IMG/VR virus record: IMGVR_UViG_3300025327_000090
Location: 1 to 38,445 of that record
Length of the DNA stretch: 38,445 nucleotides
Source of the DNA: a virus
Reading direction: 5' to 3' (one strand)
How positions within the stretch are numbered: position 1 is the first letter of the stretch; every line of letters begins with the position of its first letter. A program made the position numbers and the translations under genes. This document shows positions 14,811 to 23,292 of the stretch, one piece after another. Below the pieces are notes generated by a model. That model was not told the origin of the DNA. It ran no database searches and saw nothing but the letters and a program-made list of their open reading frames with translations.

Positions 14811-15502
14811 AACATCTCCTTTCCTATTCCTAGATTATTCCAGCATATATTCTTAAATACACAACCACCACATATATTTTTATAAAGTCCAACGGGAGGA
14901 AATTTCTTAGATCTAATTCTAGAAATCATGGTTGGTAAAATATGAGTTAATAAAATATCCTCTGCATCTTTTTTGTAATCAAATCTAAATAGTTTTGAAT
15001 CATTTAAAGACACATAAAATATATCTGATGGTGGATTTCCATAAAGATACTTAAACGCATATCTGTATAGAATAAATTGTGGATCATAACTAAGATTTTT
15101 GGGAAAACTTTTTGATGTTTTCCAGTCTAGAATCAGTGTTCCGGAAACTATTCTGTCTATTTTACCAACCAGTTTCACATTCTTTCCATAAAGAGGGATG
15201 GAGAAATACTTTTCAATTTCATCCCCCGGAGATAGCATGGATCTAAAGCTATTAAAATAATTATCTAACATTCTCTCTGCTAAACTAATATCAAAATCAA
15301 ACAGCCTGTATTCGTCCTGTAAGTATTCTAGTCCAGCGGGAAGATTATCCCAAAACTTTTCTATAGCTGCATGGATTACCTTACCTAAGATCATTTCAGG
15401 TGTAGATATAGATTCATCTGAATGATACCTTCTGTAATACCACTTAGCATCACAAGCTATGAAATCCTTTATATTAGATGCTGACAATAAAATATCATCC
15501 AC
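14807..15502 (-). CDS. Cas4/RecB-like PD-(D/E)XK nuclease with Fe-S cluster
   Basis: 231 aa. Nuclease motifs: H44 (GKVIHAAIE), D116 (GKIDRI), D126 and K128 (LDWKTS), Q142 (PQFILYRY). Four cysteines (C17, C211, C214, C220) match the 4Fe-4S site of Cas4 and AddB-type exonucleases. It probably resects DNA ends for RecA-dependent recombination, as it lies in the replication module and no CRISPR genes are present. It starts with GTG overlapping the upstream stop (TAGTG). Confidence 0.85.
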   Translation of the reverse strand: MDDILLSASNIKDFIACDAKWYYRRYHSDESISTPEMILGKVIHAAIEKFWDNLPAGLEYLQDEYRLFDFDISLAERMLDNYFNSFRSMLSPGDEIEKYFSIPLYGKNVKLVGKIDRIVSGTLILDWKTSKSFPKNLSYDPQFILYRYAFKYLYGNPPSDIFYVSLNDSKLFRFDYKKDAEDILLTHILPTMISRIRSKKFPPVGLYKNICGGCVFKNICWNNLGIGKEML

Positions 15503-15849
15503 TATAATAAACCAGCTCTCTTATTGGATGATTCAGTTTGATAAATAGAAACTATATCTCTATAAACTTGAAAAGTTAACTTGGCTTCCTCCAAGCTAGA
15601 TGTAACTTGAACAAGTCTAGAACGGAGTGGAAGAATCTCTCCATTTATTCCAGTATACTTAACTGTAAGCTTTAAGTATTCCATAGATGGGGGCTTCTTA
15701 TCTCCTGACATAGCTATCGCTGTTACAATACTTGCAGCTTCTTTTGCTGATATTTCATTATCTAAAGATAGCTTTTCTAAAGTTAGTTGTCCAATCTTAG
15801 ATGCTAATTTAGTCATTTCTTCAAAATCTGGTGGTCTTACAGTACTCAT
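15502..15849 (-). CDS. Hypothetical protein, 115 aa
   Basis: Not recognised; two long helices likely (about 8-55 and 75-105), possibly a coiled coil or dimer. ATG 15849 follows AAAGGAG. It lies between a resolvase-like nuclease and the Cas4-like nuclease, so it may act in recombination. Confidence 0.55.
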   Translation of the reverse strand: MSTVRPPDFEEMTKLASKIGQLTLEKLSLDNEISAKEAASIVTAIAMSGDKKPPSMEYLKLTVKYTGINGEILPLRSRLVQVTSSLEEAKLTFQVYRDIVSIYQTESSNKRAGLL

Positions 15850-15850
15850 T

Positions 15851-16279
15851 TTATTTCTCCTTTCCGTAGAGTTCATTTAATTCCATAGACATAGCTGTGA
15901 TTAAATTAAGTAAATCAACTAATACTTCTAAGTCCATAACAGCAAAATTTTCAACTCCTGATCTTGATCCTGAAAACCTACACATCAATAAGGGAATATC
16001 ATAAGTCATAGCTGCCTCATCTGCAATCTTATCTAACCACTCTTTCTTAAGAGTTAGTTGTTTAGATCCTCCATACCCTACTTTAGCTTCTATCCTAAAG
16101 TTTTGACTAATTCCTTCTACCTTTCCTTTTACATCTGAAGTCAAAGCTGGTTCTCCTAAAAGTGTTCCCATAGCTCCTGATGCTGGAATTCTTTTGAAGT
16201 TAGCCTTCTGCAACTTCTTGTTGAGCAGGTTCACTAACTCTCTTTCCCAATTGCTTCCCTTGATTTTTTGTTTGTTCAT
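15851..16279 (-). CDS. PD-(D/E)XK resolvase-like endonuclease
   Basis: 142 aa. KGSNWEREL (E13), D49 in ALTSDVKG, and E64-A-K66 in FRIEAKVG fit the Holliday-junction resolvase-like PD-(D/E)XK family of phages. It may cut recombination or replication junctions. ATG 16279 has an AAGGA site and lies 80 bases inside the helicase gene, in another frame; the conserved E13 lies in the overlap, so the overlap must be real. Confidence 0.75.
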   Translation of the reverse strand: MNKQKIKGSNWERELVNLLNKKLQKANFKRIPASGAMGTLLGEPALTSDVKGKVEGISQNFRIEAKVGYGGSKQLTLKKEWLDKIADEAAMTYDIPLLMCRFSGSRSGVENFAVMDLEVLVDLLNLITAMSMELNELYGKEK

Positions 16280-17612
16280 GTTTATCCTTAGATAGATATA
16301 ATGGAATACCCGACATTATATCTGAAATTCTATTTGTCTCCTCGTTGAATATCAACATAAGTGTTCCGGTTGGCCCATTCCTCTGTTTCATAATTATATG
16401 TTCTATTTCATCTGATTTGGAATTCTTTACATAATACTTTTCTCTATACAATCCAATAACAACATCGGCATCTTCCTCTAAATTTCCGGACTGTCTTAGA
16501 TCGGATAGAATTGGATGCTTATCATCTCTAATCTCCACAAGCCTGTTTAGCTGTGAAACTATAACTATTGCAATATCTAATTCAACAGCTAGAAGCTTTA
16601 ATCTTCTAGAAAATTTTCCCAATTCGTGTGTAGAATTGGAATCCCTTTCTGCCAAAATCTGTATATAATCTATATATACAATATCTACATCATACTGTCG
16701 TTTATATTTTCTAATCGTATTTTCTATATAATCTATTGATGGAGTAAATTTAGTATCTAAATAAATAGGATATTCTTTAATAGTATCTAGGGATTTTATA
16801 ATTCTTTCCATCTCATGTTCTAATAAAATTCCAGATCTAATTCCTACAAATAAAGATACACCAGATTCAATTGCTACTAATCTTTCTCCTAATTCTTGCT
16901 TACTCATCTCTAGAGAAAATACTAAAGGTTTATATCCTGCTCTAGCTTGATTAACAATAAGATTGCAAACACTTGCTGTTTTTCCCTGCCCAGGCCTACC
17001 ACAAATAATCCATAAGTTACTTCTATTTATTCCAGAAGTAAAAGCATCTAGTTGTTTATATCCAGTAGTAATTCCTCTGATAACACCTTTATGTTCTGCT
17101 CTATATTTGATCTCGTCTAGTATTTTAGGAACAATAGACGACATTGGAACAACACTTTCACTTCCCAAATTCTCAGATAATCTATCCAACTCATTCCTAA
17201 AACCAGCAATTAATTCATCTATCTTGGGAGTCGAAGTTACTTTATTATAAATATCTGATGTAATTGTTATTAATGTTCTGGCTTTAAAACCGTTTACTAC
17301 AATGTTTTCGTAAGCAGGAAACGAATTAGGATCTGCATTCATTCCCCATAAGTAATCTATTTGTTCCTTAGGATCTATTTGTCCTCTATCTTTAGAAAAA
17401 TAATATGGATAACTTTTAAGTAAATCATAAGTTGGTGTGGTATCACTTCTATGATAATCAATAATAGCTCTAAATATATCTCTATTAGGCACAGAGCTAA
17501 GCATTTCTGGTTTCAGAAAAGAAATTTCAAAATATTTCTCAGGATGTTTTATTAAAATACTTAATAAATTATTTTCAGCATAGATACTAGAATCAAATAA
17601 GTTTTCACTCAT
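16200..17612 (-). CDS. Replicative DNA helicase, DnaB family
   Basis: 470 aa. An N-terminal DnaB-N-like domain (about 10-110) and a RecA-like ATPase: Walker A GRPGQGKT (205-212), Walker B IVYIDYIQ (311-318), and a SQLNR sensor followed by LRQSGNLEEDADV. It unwinds the fork and partners the primase of the same arm. The last 27 or so residues are polar and disordered, encoded where the next gene overlaps. Confidence 0.95.
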   Translation of the reverse strand: MSENLFDSSIYAENNLLSILIKHPEKYFEISFLKPEMLSSVPNRDIFRAIIDYHRSDTTPTYDLLKSYPYYFSKDRGQIDPKEQIDYLWGMNADPNSFPAYENIVVNGFKARTLITITSDIYNKVTSTPKIDELIAGFRNELDRLSENLGSESVVPMSSIVPKILDEIKYRAEHKGVIRGITTGYKQLDAFTSGINRSNLWIICGRPGQGKTASVCNLIVNQARAGYKPLVFSLEMSKQELGERLVAIESGVSLFVGIRSGILLEHEMERIIKSLDTIKEYPIYLDTKFTPSIDYIENTIRKYKRQYDVDIVYIDYIQILAERDSNSTHELGKFSRRLKLLAVELDIAIVIVSQLNRLVEIRDDKHPILSDLRQSGNLEEDADVVIGLYREKYYVKNSKSDEIEHIIMKQRNGPTGTLMLIFNEETNRISDIMSGIPLYLSKDKHEQTKNQGKQLGKRVSEPAQQEVAEG

Positions 17613-17946
17613 AGTTGGCTAGTATCCTTTTTCCATATTCCGTATTTGCCAAATCCTCATACACTGTCTCCTGTTTTTTCTCTTTAGACATTCTTATTAA
17701 CATGCCATTAAGTAATTGTGGATAATTATCTACTGTTAAGTTTGGGTATCCCAAAACTACAAGTAATCCATTAAATGTTTCTACTCTTCCATACAATCTA
17801 ATAAGTCTCCCAAAAATTCCTATATCTTTTGTAGATACCTTATCTGTAATATTTAAGGACACATATAGAAATTTAGCTAGAGCAAATTGAGGTTTCTTAG
17901 ATTCCTTTAGTGTATTTTCAAAACCGTAGATAACAGATTCTTCCAA
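17605..17946 (-). CDS. Hypothetical protein, 113 aa
   Basis: Mostly helical; not recognised. Starts at TTG 17946 with GGAG six bases upstream. It overlaps the helicase start, so it could be a helicase loader or partner, but there is no motif for that. Confidence 0.6.
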   Translation of the reverse strand: MEESVIYGFENTLKESKKPQFALAKFLYVSLNITDKVSTKDIGIFGRLIRLYGRVETFNGLLVVLGYPNLTVDNYPQLLNGMLIRMSKEKKQETVYEDLANTEYGKRILANYE

Positions 17947-17967
17947 GTTTTCTCCTTTATATCATCT

Positions 17968-18075
17968 AGAGAGGCAGGGATTTACGCCCATTTCTTTATA
18001 GTAAGCACCTTTACGTATGCCTCGGTTCGTTTGCCTTTTCCGTCATACAACTTCAGTACGCCTGTTACGCTCTCT
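17968..18075 (-). ncRNA. Structured RNA E, tRNA-sized, unidentified
   Basis: A 108-nt segment whose ends pair (AGAGAG with CTCTCT, extended by CAGG/CCTG). Inside are GTATG/CATAC (18048-18044 with 18019-18015) with a CGG/CCG extension, a small GTAA/TTAC hairpin, and near the 3' end a GGG-CGTAAAT-CCC hairpin placed like a T arm. It starts five bases after the next RNA ends. No function known. Confidence 0.5.
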
Positions 18076-18079
18076 CCAA

Positions 18080-18194
18080 GTAGATAGGTGGGATTTGAAC
18101 CCTGTACTCCCAAGTTGGTTAGTATCCAGTCTGATGTGGGCAATTTATGGGTCATGACTCCCTACCAACTAGCGGATTCCACATCACTATCTAC
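18080..18194 (-). ncRNA. Structured RNA C, tRNA-like, unidentified
   Basis: A 115-nt segment closed by GTAGATAG/CTATCTAC (8 bp). Beside the closing stem on the 3' side is GGG-TTCAAAT-CCC, a nearly standard T arm though with only three pairs. A second 8-bp stem, TGATGTGG/CCACATCA, encloses TCC-GCTAGTTGGTAG-GGA, which looks like a D arm. There is no anticodon arm of normal form. AGTTGGT could also pair with ACCAACT downstream. Confidence 0.6.
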
Positions 18195-18197
18195 AGC

Positions 18198-18290
18198 AGT
18201 CTGGCAGGTGGGGTATCTGGCTACGGCTTTACCAATATTTCCCACAACCGACTAGGCCTCCCATTCTCCTTTTACTTTCCTTACCAGACT
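18198..18290 (-). ncRNA. Structured RNA D, tRNA-sized, unidentified
   Basis: A 93-nt segment closed by AGTCTGG/CCAGACT (7 bp), followed by TA as at tRNA positions 8-9. A GTGGG/CCCAC stem lies inside and encloses a small TGGT/GCCA hairpin. No T loop is seen. It lies three bases from RNA C. Confidence 0.5.
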
Positions 18291-18300
18291 CTAGACAGAT

Positions 18301-18376
18301 TATCGAGCCGCTGAAGTACAGTGTACTTCCATTCTAAACCAGCTAAGATTGTTAGAGCTGCCACCCTCTACTTAGC
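18301..18376 (-). ncRNA. Structured RNA F, two hairpins, unidentified
   Basis: First RNA segment after the ssDNA-binding protein gene. It has a two-part hairpin GCTAAG/CTTAGC (18376-18371 with 18347-18342) enclosing TAGAG/CTCTA, and a strong hairpin GAAGTAC/GTACTTC (18329-18313). There is no coding frame. Confidence 0.45.
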
Positions 18377-18392
18377 CACGACCCAAAATTTC

Positions 18393-19172
18393 TTATGCAA
18401 ACAATTCATCTATTTTCTTTTCTACTTCTTCTACGGTTAGTTTTGATTCTGCTACTTCTGGTTCATCCATCATGATATTTCTAGCTGCGAAAATATCTCT
18501 TACAGACACTCCTCGCATTCTTTTTTCCATCTCATCAGCGGAGAGTCTTAATACAACATTATCCAAATCAAATAGAGCATCATCTGGAACTTCTACTTTA
18601 TCTCTTCCATCTCCAGGTAAGGGTAGGGTTGTATTGCCTACTACATGAAGATTTAGATCAAAGTTATTAATTCCTAAAGGTTCTTTATTTGCATCAAGTG
18701 TAGTTAATTCTAAATTAGTAATAGCATCAAATACACTTTTAGCTCTTGAAAATACTTTAACTTGGTTGAGTGGTTGGACTGGAACTTCTGTCAATATCGT
18801 ACCACATTCAGGACATACAGCAGAGAACATGCTATTCACTGACTTATTTTCCTTACCGCACTTGGGACAGATTTTAGTATTAGTTCTGTCCAATACATTT
18901 ACAGCTCCTCTAGTTTGTCTCCAGTTAAATCCGTTTACTTTCTTAGCTGCGTTGAAATCTCCATTTACCTGAGCTAGAATCTTTCTGTTGTGCTGGCATT
19001 GAGGGCACTCATCTTCCCCCAAACAAAGAATACCACCACCGATCCAATGCTGATCGTATTCAACATAATCAGAGTTTAAGACTCTAACCACATGCTGTCC
19101 AGCCGGTAAATCCATAAATTGAGTTTTCTTGAAGTTTTTAGCTTCTTTCTTTTCGCTAACATGAAATGGCAT
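18393..19172 (-). CDS. Single-stranded DNA-binding protein, zinc type
   Basis: 259 aa. The N-terminal half carries two cysteine clusters: C50, C56 and C59 (CLGEDECPQC), then CPKC (102-105) and CPEC (120-123), the second pair a clear zinc ribbon. The C-terminus is acidic and ends EEVEKKIDELFA, like the partner-binding tails of phage ssDNA-binding proteins. It sits beside RecA and the polymerase, where T4 gp32-type proteins belong. It would coat single-stranded DNA during replication and recombination. The zinc and tail patterns support this but do not prove it. Confidence 0.7.
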   Translation of the reverse strand: MPFHVSEKKEAKNFKKTQFMDLPAGQHVVRVLNSDYVEYDQHWIGGGILCLGEDECPQCQHNRKILAQVNGDFNAAKKVNGFNWRQTRGAVNVLDRTNTKICPKCGKENKSVNSMFSAVCPECGTILTEVPVQPLNQVKVFSRAKSVFDAITNLELTTLDANKEPLGINNFDLNLHVVGNTTLPLPGDGRDKVEVPDDALFDLDNVVLRLSADEMEKRMRGVSVRDIFAARNIMMDEPEVAESKLTVEEVEKKIDELFA

Positions 19173-19175
19173 TTT

Positions 19176-19460
19176 CTAATCCTCCTTGATCATTTGTTTG
19201 ATTTTTTCCATTGTTGAATTTCTATTTGCGTCTAATAACGCTAATGATTCTTCTAAATCCATTTGATCTAATTGTCCTTTTAGTATTAAGTATCGTCTAT
19301 ATGTTCTCTCCAATTCTAGAAGCTGTAATAGTTTTACCTGCGATATAAAATCCTCCTTCTCCAGAAGCCTATCTGGAATCTCACTTAATGATTCTGAAAC
19401 TCTTAGAGTATTGAATTCACTTAGTTTGAAAACCCTTTCCGTTGTAACAGACCTTTGCAT
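19176..19460 (-). CDS. Hypothetical helical protein, 94 aa
   Basis: Not recognised; mostly alpha-helical with likely coiled coil at about 35-90. ATG 19460 follows AAGGAG. It lies three bases before the ssDNA-binding protein gene, so it may be a partner of recombination or SSB. Confidence 0.6.
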   Translation of the reverse strand: MQRSVTTERVFKLSEFNTLRVSESLSEIPDRLLEKEDFISQVKLLQLLELERTYRRYLILKGQLDQMDLEESLALLDANRNSTMEKIKQMIKED

Positions 19461-19463
19461 AAT

Positions 19464-19616
19464 TTACTCCTTAGGAAAAATGCTAGTCATATAAGTCCCA
19501 ACAATTCCAAGAGCTAGTAAAGAAAGTATACCTAAAAATACTCCAAATTGTTGAAAGACGAGTATAGAAAATAATCCCGCCAATATAAAATATGCAATTA
19601 GTAAAATATATTTCAT
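19464..19616 (-). CDS. Small membrane protein, 50 aa
   Basis: A short gene, with ATG 19616 overlapping the RecA stop (ATGA) and preceded by AAGGAG. Two hydrophobic segments (about 4-20 and 24-43) cover most of the protein. Function unknown. Confidence 0.7.
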   Translation of the reverse strand: MKYILLIAYFILAGLFSILVFQQFGVFLGILSLLALGIVGTYMTSIFPKE

Positions 19617-20638
19617 TCAACATCTCCTTCCAAGATTTCATCATTATCTGGTTGAATTCTAGTGTAACGATTAGCTATATTATAACATGCTTCTCTAATC
19701 TTGTCAAGTACTTCCGGATTATCTCTTATATAATTCATAGATTTGATCATACCCATCCCTAGCTTCTCTTCACCAAAATACATATAAGCTCCTCTAGCTT
19801 TGACAACTCCCAGTCTCTTAGCAAATTCTATTGCATCTCTGTAGGTATCTATTCCGGAATCAAACATCAATGGAAAAGAACCAGATCTATAGGGAGGGGC
19901 TAGTTTATTCTTATTGATTACATACTTGCATTGAACTCCAGTTATTTCTTCTCCTACTGTATATTTCTCTCCAACTGTTAGCAATATTACTACAGATGAA
20001 TAATGTTTAAGTGCATACCCTCCTGGATAATCGTATCCTCCGTGATAACTACCAATCTTAGCTCTGACTTGATTGACAAAAATTAATGCTACATTACTAT
20101 TCATAATTCCATACATATTTCTTCTAAAGAATGATGTAAGAATTCCAGCAGTTAGAGCTATGTTTCTATCCTCTAATTTCTTTTTCTTTTCAATCTCTGG
20201 AGCTAAGGCAGCTACAGAATCAACAATAATAACATCAAAGTAACCCGATTCTAAACCTAATTCTTTATCTCCATGAATAAAATCTTCTGCTAAATTGAGA
20301 GCATCCTCAGCTGTTTCTGGTTGTACAATCAGTAAACCACTTGTATCACCAACAATCTTTTCAGCTCGATCATACTCCAAACTATTCTCTACATCAATAT
20401 AAGCTACCCTTTCCCCGTTAGCGATTGCATTTCTAGCTATCTCTAAACATAGAGAAGTTTTACCAGAACTATAAGGCCCAAAGATTGTAGTAACTTTCCC
20501 TTTAGGAATTCCACCAATTCCTGTAGAAACATCTAAAGAAAATGATCCAGTAGATATAGATTCTACACTGGTAGAATCGGATAAAATAATTAGACTTGGA
20601 AACTTCTTAGATATTTTATCTACTAAAGTATCCGTCAT
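19613..20638 (-). CDS. recA: RecA-family recombinase
   Basis: 341 aa. Walker A GPYSSGKT (54-61), the YIDVENSLE segment and VIIVDSVAALAPEIE Walker B with its flank, and a loop region FVNQVRAKIGSYHGGYDYPGG match bacterial RecA. It would pair and exchange homologous DNA strands during recombination-dependent replication and repair, with the Cas4-like nuclease and the ssDNA-binding protein nearby. The C-terminal domain is short and acidic. Confidence 0.93.
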   Translation of the reverse strand: MTDTLVDKISKKFPSLIILSDSTSVESISTGSFSLDVSTGIGGIPKGKVTTIFGPYSSGKTSLCLEIARNAIANGERVAYIDVENSLEYDRAEKIVGDTSGLLIVQPETAEDALNLAEDFIHGDKELGLESGYFDVIIVDSVAALAPEIEKKKKLEDRNIALTAGILTSFFRRNMYGIMNSNVALIFVNQVRAKIGSYHGGYDYPGGYALKHYSSVVILLTVGEKYTVGEEITGVQCKYVINKNKLAPPYRSGSFPLMFDSGIDTYRDAIEFAKRLGVVKARGAYMYFGEEKLGMGMIKSMNYIRDNPEVLDKIREACYNIANRYTRIQPDNDEILEGDVE

Positions 20639-20639
20639 T

Positions 20640-21035
20640 TTACTTTTTATTCCTTTTTAGGTATTTTCTAGTGTGCCAACAGATGAGTATGTCTCTGATC
20701 GTTGGAGTTTGCTCGTTGCTCCACTCACCAGCTATTGCGTTTTCTCCAGCACGAACGACAACGTAGTAAACTAGGTCGTGTGGCAACCTGTATGCTAACC
20801 ACTGCCAGAAGCTAGCCAACAATTCTTCTAACCATGTTCTATTTGACATCTGATCCTCCAGTTTCTCCCAATCTTCCATAGAATCAAGGACTGGTAGTAC
20901 AATTTTTAACCAACCTTTATATGCTTTTCCTTCCGGAGAAAAATCATTTGAACCTCCGCACCAAATGAGTGCTTCTTGCATTTTACGGATTAAACCTTTA
21001 ACATCACTAGCATCAATTACTAAATTTTGTTTCAT
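20640..21035 (-). CDS. Hypothetical protein with LP-VxR-GEWSN domain
   Basis: 131 aa, not recognised. Residues about 74-120 contain a WLAYRLPHDLVYY segment, VVRAG, and GEWSN. The same layout of WLA, LP, LV, VR, GE and SN appears in the small protein at 26752-26940, and similar short phage proteins have no known function. It begins just upstream of recA. Confidence 0.6.
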   Translation of the reverse strand: MKQNLVIDASDVKGLIRKMQEALIWCGGSNDFSPEGKAYKGWLKIVLPVLDSMEDWEKLEDQMSNRTWLEELLASFWQWLAYRLPHDLVYYVVVRAGENAIAGEWSNEQTPTIRDILICWHTRKYLKRNKK

Positions 21036-21232
21036 TTCATCACTACAAAGAATCTTTCGTCTGGTTCTTCACCCAGGCTTCCAAGTCGTTCAACAGTCAC
21101 AATTAAATCATCTAGATTATATTCTTTAATGTTTGTAACTATTACATCATTCCACATTCCTAATGTGAAGGGAACTAACTCTCCCGTTCGTTTACTTTTA
21201 ACTACACAGACTGGAATATCATCCCTGTTCAT
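21032..21232 (-). CDS. Hypothetical protein, 66 aa
   Basis: Not recognised; beta-rich. It is the second gene of the left arm after the polymerase and overlaps the next gene by 4 bases. Confidence 0.55.
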   Translation of the reverse strand: MNRDDIPVCVVKSKRTGELVPFTLGMWNDVIVTNIKEYNLDDLIVTVERLGSLGEEPDERFFVVMK

Positions 21233-21243
21233 ACATACCTCCT

Positions 21244-23142
21244 TTATTTTTTAATCCATCGATCACTTATATCCCCATCTACAGCAGGAGAAATACTTTT
21301 TAGAAATCTTGATTCTGCATTTAGCATACATCCAATGATAAAATCTAAAGCCCCTTCTGCAATCTCATTACCAACTTCAGCGACAATTTCATCATGTACT
21401 ATTAAAATTAACTTTAGTTTATCACCAAATGGATTATTATAATAAATATAATTACAAGCCATCTTCAGCATATCAGCACCACTACCCTGAATAAGATGAT
21501 TAAATCCCTCTCTTCGAATAGCTCTGATTTCTTTTCTATATTCCCACTTGTCAATATACAATCCTTTGGTTCTAAAGTATCTTCTTCTTCCTGTAAGAGT
21601 AACTGAATAACCTTTATCAAGAACAGTATCCTGAAATCTATTCATAAAGGGAGTAAGAGTTGGATAACCTTCTCTTACAGATTCTAGCATGGATCTGGCT
21701 TCTTCAATCGGAATTCCTAGATTGTAGGACAATCCCCATTCTGTAGAACCATACAAGATTGCAAAATTTACTGACTTAGCTAGATTTCTTTCTTCCTTCA
21801 CAATCTCTGCAATACTCTTACGAGTAACTGTAGTTGCTGTGGATGTATGCATATCCACACCATTAGCATAAGCTTCAATAATTACTTCGTCACCAGAGAT
21901 ATCTCCAGCTAATCTATACTCTTGTTGATTATAATCCACCACAATTATCTTTTTTCCTTTTGGAGCTACGAAACATTCCCTATAATCACTTTCTCTAGGA
22001 ATATTTTGCATATTAGGTTCTTTACTACTAGTCCTTCCAGATAGAGCTCCGAATGGATGAATATCTGAGTGTATTCTTCCAGTCTTAGGATGGATATGTT
22101 CTAAGAATTTAGTACCATAAGATGTATCTTTTTTATCATACATTCCCATTTCTATAGCAGAAACTAGAATAGGAAACTTATCTTTAAGTTCTTTGAGTAC
22201 TTTTTTATTTGTAGATTCTACTTCAATTCCTACCAGATGTAATAAATTCTTTAATTGACTAGGGGAATTTAGATTTATATTTCTCTTAATAAAATCTAAT
22301 GATACACTAAGATCTGTAATTAGTTCCATCATGGCCTTGGATTTTTTAGTTATTAAAGACTTTCCAGCTTCGTCTTTTCTAATTTCTATTTTAGCTACAA
22401 CATCAGCTAAGTTATTAAACTTCTTCCAATCTATGTTCTTGATAAAGTAATCCAGTACTTCTTTTCTAACATCTTCGTATTTCTTAGCAGATTGGGTATC
22501 TAAATCTAACCATTTACTTGAGTCTAATAAAATCCCATTTAACATCATATCCGATACTACAGGAATAAACTCCATATCAATTTGATAAGCTTCCAACTGT
22601 TTAGATTCTTTAATTAAATCTAATTGTTTGTGATAAATTTCCTCTAGGTATTCTACATCATTAGCTGCATACTCTAACTGTTCCAAAGTAAAATCATCTT
22701 CTAAATTATCAACAAAAGATTCTTGTTCAGATTTATCTATAGTAATATTACAGTATTTATCCACTAGATAAAGCAAGCTGAAGTATCTTCTTCCTATTCC
22801 ATTAAGAATCATTACTTCAGCTATCATTGTATCATGCACATTTTTAAGCATGATATTAGTATTATTTTTTATAACTTGTAAATCATATCTAGCATTTTGA
22901 ATAATTATTAGTTTATTTGTATCAGATATTAAACTGATAATATATTCTAAGTATCTATATCCCAATTTCTTAAGATCAAATATATAAATTTTATTATTTA
23001 TTTTTACTTGTAATAATCTAACTACAGCTTCTAACTCATCTAGAGAAGTAGTTTCTGTATCTAAGCTAATAATATCCGTTAAGATCAGATCATTTTGAAA
23101 ATTTACTATATAGCTTTGATTCTCTATCAAAGTAAAATTCAT
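21244..23142 (-). CDS. DNA polymerase, family A
   Basis: 632 aa. The N-terminal 3'-5' exonuclease keeps DTE (28-30), QNARYD (82-87) and Y158/D162. Polymerase motifs: A, DYNQQEYR (403-410); B, K456 to NF..YG (about 451-465); C, VHDE (582-585). No 5'-3' exonuclease domain is present, as in T7-like phage replicases. It is the replicative polymerase, first gene of the left arm, with ATG 23142 behind AAAGGA. A structured leader precedes it. Confidence 0.95.
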   Translation of the reverse strand: MNFTLIENQSYIVNFQNDLILTDIISLDTETTSLDELEAVVRLLQVKINNKIYIFDLKKLGYRYLEYIISLISDTNKLIIIQNARYDLQVIKNNTNIMLKNVHDTMIAEVMILNGIGRRYFSLLYLVDKYCNITIDKSEQESFVDNLEDDFTLEQLEYAANDVEYLEEIYHKQLDLIKESKQLEAYQIDMEFIPVVSDMMLNGILLDSSKWLDLDTQSAKKYEDVRKEVLDYFIKNIDWKKFNNLADVVAKIEIRKDEAGKSLITKKSKAMMELITDLSVSLDFIKRNINLNSPSQLKNLLHLVGIEVESTNKKVLKELKDKFPILVSAIEMGMYDKKDTSYGTKFLEHIHPKTGRIHSDIHPFGALSGRTSSKEPNMQNIPRESDYRECFVAPKGKKIIVVDYNQQEYRLAGDISGDEVIIEAYANGVDMHTSTATTVTRKSIAEIVKEERNLAKSVNFAILYGSTEWGLSYNLGIPIEEARSMLESVREGYPTLTPFMNRFQDTVLDKGYSVTLTGRRRYFRTKGLYIDKWEYRKEIRAIRREGFNHLIQGSGADMLKMACNYIYYNNPFGDKLKLILIVHDEIVAEVGNEIAEGALDFIIGCMLNAESRFLKSISPAVDGDISDRWIKK

Positions 23143-23221
23143 TTATTATCCTTTCTTTTATAAAAAATTTTATATCAAGACTCCTCAGCTAGAAATATTT
23201 TTTTCAGCTGATCTCTTAATC

Positions 23222-23227
23222 ATTATA
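23222..23227 (-). promoter_or_regulatory. Possible extra -10 box upstream of polymerase gene
   Basis: TGTTATAAT, an extended -10 in the leftward direction, stands about 80 bases before the polymerase start. No good -35 is visible. It could be a secondary promoter after the leader RNAs. Confidence 0.35.
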
Positions 23228-23292
23228 ACAAAGAAAACTATTTTAAACTTTGTATTTATTGTTTGAGCTATAACCATCTAATTTAATAGAAC

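Noticed and set aside
17982-18117. Open frame through RNAs C and E ending KVLTIKKWA
   Set aside because: No usable start codon, and it runs through the T-arm-like hairpin; the RNA structures explain the sequence better.
17968-18376. RNase P RNA, tmRNA or group I intron
   Set aside because: None of the conserved core sequences of these RNAs is present; the segments look like separate tRNA-sized units.
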